Positions 26,770 through 36,200 of a stretch of DNA of 64,000 nt are shown piece by piece. Location of the stretch: NCBI RefSeq assembly GCF_020544405.1, contig NZ_CP065410.1:3472001-3536000 (forward strand). Reading direction: 5' to 3'. The notes below the pieces were generated by a model. That model did no database searches and was not told the origin of the DNA. It saw nothing but the letters and a program-made list of their open reading frames with translations. A program made the translations under genes and the position numbers. Numbering within the stretch: position 1 is the stretch's first letter; every line of letters starts with the position of its first letter. This DNA comes from Pseudomonas sp. IAC-BECa141 (GTDB lineage Bacteria > Pseudomonadota > Gammaproteobacteria > Pseudomonadales > Pseudomonadaceae).

Positions 26770-26901
26770 CTCTCAAAATACAGCTTGAGCATTCCCCCCA
26801 AACAGTTCGACCGTTGGCTTTATTGTAGGGGCTGCTCCTTTTGCACCACCTACTCAGCATTTCTTATTGCTATACATCCAAATACGGGGCGTTGATCAAT
26901 A

Positions 26902-27276
26902 TTAACTCCACCTCATCAGAGGCCCTTTTTTCCACTCATCACTGATCCGCCCAAGAATTGATACATACTGTGAAAAAAGCAGCCTCCGCGAGTCGACACC
27001 AACAATTCTATTAGCCAATTCGTAGTCTGAAGCCAATTTAAAGGCCACACCACTAATTATCCAATACAGCAACTCATCCAAAGAGCTTGTGCGTCTTCTG
27101 TATATTTCAAAACCCCTCTCAGAGCATACATAATTAAATTCGTCCGATTTAACCTCCACATGGGGGCTTCCATCTTCTGGCGAACTGCTTTTAACAATCA
27201 AAAGAGACCTTGGAGCACCAATTCGCTCACCCAGCGAGTAAATGGCCTTTTGTATTTCTTCAATGACTGAGCTCAT
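26902..27276 (-). CDS. Imm63-like immunity protein, cognate to the CdiA TNT tip
   Basis: 124 residues starting one base after the cdiA stop. The stretch SERGFEIYRRRTSSLDELLYWI, followed by the conserved pattern YELANRIVGVDSRRLLFSQYVSILGRISDEWKK, matches what I know of the Imm63 family of polymorphic-toxin immunity proteins. There is no signal peptide, so it should act in the cytoplasm, consistent with protection against an NAD-consuming toxin. Its close spacing to cdiA implies co-expression. The pairing of Imm63 with a TNT domain is inferred from adjacency. Confidence 0.72.
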   Translation of the reverse strand: MSSVIEEIQKAIYSLGERIGAPRSLLIVKSSSPEDGSPHVEVKSDEFNYVCSERGFEIYRRRTSSLDELLYWIISGVAFKLASDYELANRIVGVDSRRLLFSQYVSILGRISDEWKKGPLMRWS

Positions 27277-27277
27277 A

Positions 27278-30200
27278 TTAATTAGTTCTCCTCAGGTAAC
27301 CTTCTTTCACTAATCGATCAACATTAAACCTTTCAGAAAGGTCAGGTAAAATTTGAGTCCCGCCTCCAGGTTGACCAAATGCAGGAGCAATCTTCCCCTG
27401 AACGACCGGCAATGGCTTGAGCACCTCATACTGATAGTATCCTCCGGCTCTTGAGCCAGGCGCCAATGCTCTTTGATCATACGGAACACCTTGAGGGGAT
27501 AAGAAGGAACCTTCAGGGCCACCATAGCGGTCCAATTTAGTACCAACTGGCAATGTATTCTTAATAGGACTGCCAGAGAAACCTAATTCTTTCGGCCAAT
27601 CCCAACTACCGTCAGCTTTCTTAAACTGGTCGTAATAAGAAAACCCTCCTGCTTCGTTATCAGCAATGGCGCCGGTCGATGCTTGAGTTTTTGGTGGAGT
27701 TACTTTTGCACCATCAGTTATCGAACCACCCTTCGTATCAACCCATTTCCCCCCAATCCACTCAACAGCTCTCCCACCAACATAAGCGGTGATAAGCCCT
27801 GTGGCCGCATCGAAAGCCATACCGCCCAACTCTTGGGCGGAGGCGGTTCCAACTTTATCAAACTCCCTTTCCAGGGTATGCGAAGGGATCGGGCTGGTAA
27901 TCCAGTCCTTGAACCCGAGTGCTAACCCGCCAATACCACCTGCGATAGCACCCAAGGTGTCGAAAGGTGACGAAACGGCATTCCAGAACGATTTTGCATC
28001 GTTAACCACACCTCCTGGCCATTCAACAACCTTATTCTGGACCACTGTCCATCCTTCTCTGGCCAGAAATCCGGGGTCCATCGATGGAGGGTAAACACTT
28101 GTAAGTTCTTTTGGGTCAACGCCTGCAAAGTAACTGGCCTTGGCGGCGTTGTATTCCTCTTGGGTCCATCCTTCCTGTAGTGCCTGCAGCTGAATCTTGC
28201 GCCCAAACTCCTCCATATCCCGCTGTCTTTCGCCATCCAATGCGGCTACCGCCCGGGTGATATTGTCCCGACACGCTTGAGCCCCATCTCCCGAACCGCA
28301 AGCCGCTCGAGCGTTATCCGCTTGTACAACTTCTCTGTGTAGCAGCCAGTTGTACTGCGTAGCGTTCCTCGCGATTTCGGCTCCCTGCTGAAGATTCCCA
28401 CCTACTGCCGCGGCGGCAAGCAACCCGGTTAGTTGCGACATCATCAAGTGCAACTGATCATTGCCATTAGCAAAGTTAACCAGTTGATTTGTCAACGCTT
28501 CATTCAGGCCTGCGGCTGCCGCGCCAGTGGCAAAATCACCGCCGGTTGCCTTCGAGAGCAAGCCCCCCATCAGCGCATGCGCGACAGTTTTCTCAAGACT
28601 GCCCTCTGGAAACTTGATGGTGTCGCCAACCCAATTGAAACCCGTCGCCATGGCGACGCTACCCGCCTGCCCCATCAATGCCGCGCTAAAACTGTCACCG
28701 AAATTGCCACCCCCAATGGCGGTAGAAATGCCACTGGTGATGATGGCCCGGCCAGTCGTCCGGATAGCGACGTCGGTAAAGTTGCTGCTTGTCAGGACAT
28801 TTGCAGTTTTGCTGGTTCCACCCGCAAACCAGTTTGAGTCCGCATAGTTCAGCACGCCTGCGGTAAACCCGGCGATGGCCGCGCTCTTGAGGCTGTCAGC
28901 GCTGAAGGTGTCCTTTAAAGCAGCGCCCAGATTGCCCTTGTTGCTGATGGTGCTGGTCACTGCGGTGGTGGCCAAAGAGGTGGCAATTGCGCCGCCGAAG
29001 CCACCACTGGTCAATGCCAATCCTCCAGGCCCCATGACAAACGACATCATGATCGCGATGGCTATTTGTGCTGCCGGGCCCACACCAGAGTTGTCATATT
29101 TGAACGACTCGTGGATTTCCTTGACGCGTCGCCAATCGACGTCTCCACGAGACTCGGCATCTTTCAGCCAGGCCAACTGCGGATCTGCCTTGACCATCGC
29201 GTCGATGGTCTGGCTGACGGACTCCTGGTTGACGTCCTTGATATCGATCTTCAGCCCATCAACGGCTTTGATCACCACGTTGCCCTTGGCAATCATCTGG
29301 GTCTGACGCAGGGTCTCGTCGGTATTGCCTCGACCTTTGGAAGATACCCACGCTGCGCTGTTGTTGGTCTTGGTATGGCTTTCGTCATGAAAGTCCTTGA
29401 CCCCTTCAAACGTGATCGCGCCACCACTGTCCAGCGTGATGTTGTTTCCGCTTTCCAGTTTGGCAACCTGATAAAGCTGATCGCCCTTGCTGGACAGCGT
29501 CAAATCACCGCCCGCCTTGATTTCAGAGCCGACATGCTTGATGTCGGTCACCTCATCGCGCTTCAACTTGAGCTTGCCGAAACTGCCCTTTTTCTTCTTG
29601 TCGTAGAGCGAGTAATCGGAATCCTGCGCAGCAAGAATATCGAGGTTCTCACCCGCAACCAGATAGGCCTCGTCGCCGGCAGTGATACGGCTGGAAATCA
29701 CACTGAGGTCTTTACCCGCATCCAGTCTGACGTCGCCGCCTGCCGAAATGCCGGACATGACCTGGCTGACATGGTCCTCCTGAACGGTGAGTTTCTTGCT
29801 CTTGGACAGGGAGTGGGTTTCATCCGCCGCAGACGTGATGACCACGTCTCCGGTTGCCTTGATCGCAACATCACGCTTGGCATCGATCTGACTGGCGATG
29901 ACGTTGATATCGCGCTTGGCGTCAGCCTTGAAGTCACGACCAGCGTCGATTTCCGCACCCAGCTGGGTGATGTCACTGCTGTTGTGCCTGGCGTCTTGGT
30001 AAACGCTGTTGGTGACCTGAGCGGATGAGACGTTGATGTCACGCCCGGCATTCACGACCATGTCCTGGCCGCTTTTCATCACGCCACCGGCGATGTTGAT
30101 GTCTTTGGCCGCTTTGACGGTCAGGTCATTGGCCGCTTCGATCCTTGCCGCGTTGTCGGCGTAGTCATGATGCTGGGTGCCAAACCGGGTGCTGTTGTCG

Positions 30201-33200
30201 GAGGAAGTGATTGTCCGCTCGTTGACCACATCGCCTTTGAGCGTGGTCAGGTTCACATCGCGCCCGGTGATGATGCCGCCGGACTTGTTGATGATGTCGT
30301 TGGTCGCCAGCAGATTCAGGCGGTTACCCGCCTCGATCAGGCCGCTGTTGACGATGTCCTTGCCCGCCGTCGCCGACAGATTATTCGTCGCCTTCAACGT
30401 CCCAACGTTGTCCAGATTGCCGCCGGCAATCAGCGTCACATCGTTACCGGCAATCAGCGCGCCGGTCGGGCCAAGACGGCCGTTGGCCTGGGCCAGGTAC
30501 AGCACCGGCACCAGCACTTTTTCGCCGTTCACTTCGTGCTCTTCGAGCCAGACAATGTCGTGGGTCAGCGCCGCCACTTGTTCGGCCGTGAGGCCCACGC
30601 CCATCGACAGGTTGAGGGCGTCCTTGCTGGCGATGGCGTTGTCCATCAGGTAGCGGAACATGTCCTCGTTGTTGCTTCGGCCATCGATGAAGGCCTGGCC
30701 GGTGCGCGCGGTCACGGCTTGCTGTACCAGACGCTGCTCGAAGAGGCCGTCACCGAGGCGCTTGGCGCTCTGATCCGGGTCGTAACCGAGTTTGCCGAGC
30801 AGGTAGTCCGAACTCATGAAGGACTTGAGGTTGGTCAGTGCCGGGTTCGTTTCAATCAGGTATTTGTGCGCGTTGGACGGTGCCTTCGTGTCCGGCAGTC
30901 CGGCGACGCGTGTCACCGGACGGGTGTCGATCGACTCTCTGGCATCATTGCCGCGGTCTTTCATGCCGGGACCGGCCGACTTTACCGGCACGTTGACATC
31001 GACCGTACTGGCCACCGCCGTGACCACGCTCGGGGACCGATGGAATGTGTCAACCGCGCGAGTGCTATCGGAGACTGCGGGCGGTGCATCAATGAAAAGA
31101 TTACGCGGGCCGCCACTGCTTCCAGCCACGACATGCCCCTCGGTAGCGACAACCTGCCCCCCCATCGTCCAGGTCGGTGCCGGGCCGGTTGTGCCAACGG
31201 GTGCGGTGTCAGCCGCGCCCTGACCGCTCAGACGGAACAGACCGTTTTCCCCGGTTGGCAGGGAGAAGCCTGGCAGGCTGAGCGGATTGACCTGTTGCTG
31301 CGCGACATCGGGCGGCAGTTGGCTGTTGATCCGGATGACGGTGGTACCCGAGTTGCCAACGTTGGTGTTACCCACCTTGTTGGTGCCACCGGTTGAACCG
31401 TAATCCTGATGGATCACACTGTTTTGCAGGTCTTTTGTGGCGGTGATCGATACGTTGCCGCCAGCCTGGATGACCGCATTGCGACCTGCTGTGGGGCTGG
31501 TGCCGTCTCGGGCCACTTCTTTGTCGGATGTCAGCGTGAAACCGTCTAGCCGGGTCGGCATCTGTACAAGGTTATTGGGGTCGTACTGAGACTGCAGGCT
31601 GGTATTGCCCCACCGATAGCCGGACAGGGTGAGGTCGCCGACCGACTTGTTCGTCACCGAGTCCTTGATCGTGATGACGTAGGTCGTACCGCCGTCATGA
31701 CCGGGTTCCCGACCGGTGGTGGACGTCACGACACCCTGGGCAAAATTCCCGGTGCCATCGATGTAGTAAACGTTAGGGAAATCAGGGTTGTTGCGCTGGT
31801 TGTATGCCACCACCTCAGGCATGAAGGTATTGAACGACCCCGAGTCGATGGCGCCAGTACGGTAGATGCGGGTCCGCTCGATGCTGCCGCTGACCGCGCC
31901 GACGTTCCTCATGTTGTTGGCATTGATGGTGATGTTGCCCGACGCGCTGAGCGTACTTTTGCTATTGAGGAACTCACCACCGTTGAAGACGAAATCACCA
32001 CCGGCTGTCACCAAGGAAGACGCCGTGGTGTCGTTGTCCTGCCCGCCCTCGAAGACTTCATGGGCAATCAGATTGACGTCATAGGTACCACCCGAGCAAT
32101 CACCACACTGAACGCCAATGAAACCGGTAACCAACTTGCGATTTAGGGCAAAGCTCTGGGTGCCGTCATCGCCGGAAGTGCGGTTGGCGAAGTTCGCCGC
32201 GTCGATCTTAAAGGTCTTGCCACTCTCCATCGATCCCGAAAGGTTTGAGACCTGACTGGCCTGCGCAGTGCCATAACCCTTGATGGCCACGTTGCCCAGG
32301 CCATAGAAGTCGCCATTCTGGTTGGTCAGATTACCAACACTGAGCGTCATGTCGTTGCCGCTGAAAATCAGGCCACGATCATTGAGCAATGACGGCGTGT
32401 TGATGGTCAGGTTTTGCGCTGCGCCCAAAGTGCCGTAGTTGACAACGCTGCCGGCGTTCACGGTCAGGTCTTCACTGGAGGTGATGCGCCCGGAGTTGAC
32501 GAGTGCCGCGCCCACGTTGATCGTCGAGGTTGTGCCGGCGGCGATGCTGCCGGCCGCACCGACACTCAGCTGGGCTGCGCTGAAATTGATCCCCCGCTGG
32601 CTCGACATTCGACCGTTGCCGCCGTAGGCCCCGGTCAGTTGCATGTCGATGAAACCATCACTGGCGATCAGGCCTTCGTTGGTCCAGTTGCCGCCACGCA
32701 CCTGTAACAGCTCCGACGCCAGCAGCTTGCCGCTTGCGGTCTGGCTGAACTGGCGGACGTTCACGTTCAATCGCCCGGCCTGAATCACGCTGGAGTTGTT
32801 CCAGGTGTCGGCCGTCAGATCCAGCAGGCCGCCGGTGGTAATGCTGCCGCCGGCGCCGATGACGTTGGCCGTGGAGAGATCGAACTTGCCGCGACCGACG
32901 TGGTTGAGCTGCCCGCCACCGTTGAGGAAGCTGCCGACGGCCAGGGTCATGTCGGTGTTCGCGGTTTCCAGCACACCATTGCGATTGTCGAACTGACCGC
33001 CAATCTGGAACTCGGTCTTGCCCGAGTTGCCCAGCGAACGCAGGCGCCCATTCTGGTTGTTGACGCTCGCCGCTTTGACCGTCAATTGGGTATTGCTTTC
33101 AATGATCCCCGCGCCATTGCTCAAAGCGCCGCCGAGGCTGAAATCGATGCGTTCGCCGGCGATCTGCCCGGCGCCGTTGTCCAGACTGGCGCCATTGACG

Positions 33201-36200
33201 CTCACCAGTCCTTTGGCGTAGATCACGCCATTGCGGTTATCGAATGCAGCGGTGGTGATGTTCGCGTCGGTGCCTTGCGCCGAGATGCGCCCACCATTGT
33301 TGTCCAGCCCGGCCAGTGCCGACAGTGTCAGGCCCTGAGCCTGAATGACGCCGCCCTGGCGATTGTTGTTCAGGTCGAAGCCATTGCGCAGGACACCGAC
33401 GGTACGCGCCTCAAGCGCGCCCTTGATGCTGGACAGAATCCCGCCGCGGTTATCGATGCTGGCCGCACCGACCGTCACGTCGCCTTCCTGAGCGATGATT
33501 TTTCCGCTCTGGTTATCGAGATCGCCAGTAACGTCGAGCGTCAGGCCGGTCTGGCTCTGGATCGAACCTTTGCCGTTGGCCAGGCTTGCCGCCTTGAGTT
33601 GCAGGCTGCCGGTCTGGCTGTAGATCAAGCCGTCGGCATCGTTGCGCACGGCGGTGCTGGCAGTAATCTGCAAGTCATCCTTGGCCGCAATGGTGCCTTT
33701 GCTGCCGTTGTCCAGCGAGCCGGTCAGCAGTTGCAGCGAGCCTTGACTGGCGAGTTGGCCGTTGCGGTTGCTCAGATCGCTGACGCCTTTGATCACGACC
33801 GGACCGGTGCCCGCCAGTTTGCCGGCGTTGTTGTTCAACAGTCCCGACAGGTTCAGGGTGATCGCGCCGTTGGCCGCGAGTTTGCCCCCGCTGTTATCCA
33901 GGCTCGAAGCGTTGGCAGTGAGCGCCTGGAGCGCGTTGATAAAACCGCCTGCGTTGGTCAGTGCAGCGCTGGTGATGTCCAGTGCGGCGCCACTGTCGAT
34001 CAGGCCGCCCTGATTGTTGTTGAGTGCGCCTTTGAGCGTGAGGGTCTGCCCTGCCGCACTGCTGAGGATGCCTTTGTCGCTGTTGTCGAGGCTGGCGGCA
34101 TTGACGGTCAGATTGCCTTGCGAAACCAGAGCGCCGTTCCCGCTGTTGAGCAGAGCGCCCTTGAGATCGACCGACACATCGCCGTTGCGGCTTGAGAGCG
34201 TGCCGTTGGCGCGGTTGTCCAGACTGTCGCCACTGACGCTCAACTGCTGCCAGCCCGAGAGCAAGCCGTTCTGGTTGGTCAGGGTCGTACCGCTGAGCTT
34301 CAGCTTCTCGCCGCTGATGATCTTGCCGGCATTGTTGTTCAATGCCCGGGCGATGACGTCGAAACCCAGGCTGCTGGAGATTTCACCGCCCTGGTTGTTC
34401 AGGTCGCGCAAGCGCTTGAGGGTCAACGGCCCCTTGGCCGTCAACAAACCATTGGTGTTGTCGAGGTCGCCATTGGCAAGGTCCACGTTGACGGATTTGT
34501 CGCCCAGCAGACGCCCGCCGTTCTGGGTCAGGGAGGTCAAGGTCAGGTCGATGTCGCCGCCGGCAGAGACTTCACCGCCATTGCTGGAGTCCAGCGCTGT
34601 CGCCGTCAGCGACAGACTGCCCTGGCTGTTGATCAAGCCTTTGTCGCGGTTGTTCAGGGCCATGGCATTGAGCGTGACGCTGCCGATGCCCTGCAAAACA
34701 CCGCCCTGGTTGTTCAGGTCGGCGCTGCCAATGCGCAACGCTTGCGCTGCGCTGATCAGACCGTCGTTGTCATTGCGCAGCAAACCGTCTGCAGTCAGGT
34801 CAAGATCGGCACGGCTGATCAGGCTGCCACCGCTGTTGTTAAGACTGCCGGCCCGGGTATCGATCGATGCTGCACCGATCATGCCTTTGACGTTGTCCAG
34901 AGCCTGGGCGATTCGCAGCGTCAGGCTCTGAGTGCTCAGCAATTTGCCATTGCCGTTGTCCAGATTTTGCGCCGCCACGGTAAAGGCTTCACCGCTGGAA
35001 ATTTCTCCGCCCTGGTTATTCACGCCATTGAGCTGCTTGAGCAGCAGCGTACCGGGGGCATTGATCAAACCATTCTGGTTATTAAGCTGGCCATTGTTCA
35101 TGTCCAGGCTCAGGCGAGTGTTGCTGAACAGCTTGCCGCCCTGTTGCTCTAGCCCCGTGACCGACGCCGTCAAAGCGCCCTGGCTGCCAATCTGCCCGCC
35201 ATCGCGGTTGGTGACCTTCCCCGCGACGAGGTTCAGGGTATCGGCGCTGCTGAGCTTGCCGGTGCTGTTGTCGTAGTCGCCAGTGGTGACGCTGGCCGCG
35301 CCCTTGGCGCTGAGTATGCCTGCCTGGCGGTTGTCGAGGCGGGTGCTGTCGAGCACCAGCGCCCCATCGGTGACCACCGCACCGCCCTGGTTATCAACGC
35401 TGCCGCGACTCTCGATTGTCAGGTCCGCCGCGCTGGAAAGGCTGCCTTTCATGTTGGTCAGTTGCGAGGTATTGACCGTCAGGGCGCTTTCGCTACTGAC
35501 CTTGCCCTGGCTGTTGTCGAATGCGCCGCTCAGCGTCAGAGCCATGGCCTGCTGACTGAGCAGCTCGCCACCACTGTTGTCCAGTGAGTCGCCGTGCAGG
35601 TCGAGCGAAGTGCCGGCACTGATCAGGCCCTTGTTGCGGTTAATCAATTGCTCGACGGTGAGCGTTAGCGACTGGGCGGTGAAGATCTTGCCGGCGTCAC
35701 TGTTGTCGAGTTTTTTGCCGGTCACCTGCAGATCGCTATTGGTGCTGATTTCACCGCCGCGGTTATCCAGATCCCAAACGTTAAGAGTCATGGTTCTGGT
35801 CGAGCCGAGCAGTCCGCCCTGACGGTTGTCGAGCAGGTCGGCATCGAGTTTGAGGACGCCGGTGGCGATCAACTGGCCGTCCTGGTTATCGAGCTTTTTC
35901 GCCTGCACGGTGGCATCCGACTTGCCGGCGATGCTGCCGCCACGGTTGTCCAGCGTCTGCGCCGTCAGTTCGAGTTTGCCGTCGGCAATCACCGTACCAA
36001 GCTGGTTATCCAGGGTGTTGTCGGTCGTCAGCGTCAGCGGGCCACGGCTGCTGATCAAGCCTTCCTGGTTGTCGAGGCTGGCGCTGTGACTGTCCAGCGA
36101 TGTACCGGAAATAACGCCTTTGGCGTTGTTCAGCGCCTGCGCAATACGCACGGTCAGACCCTGCTGGCTCAGCAATTTACCGTTGCTGTTGTCCAGGTCA

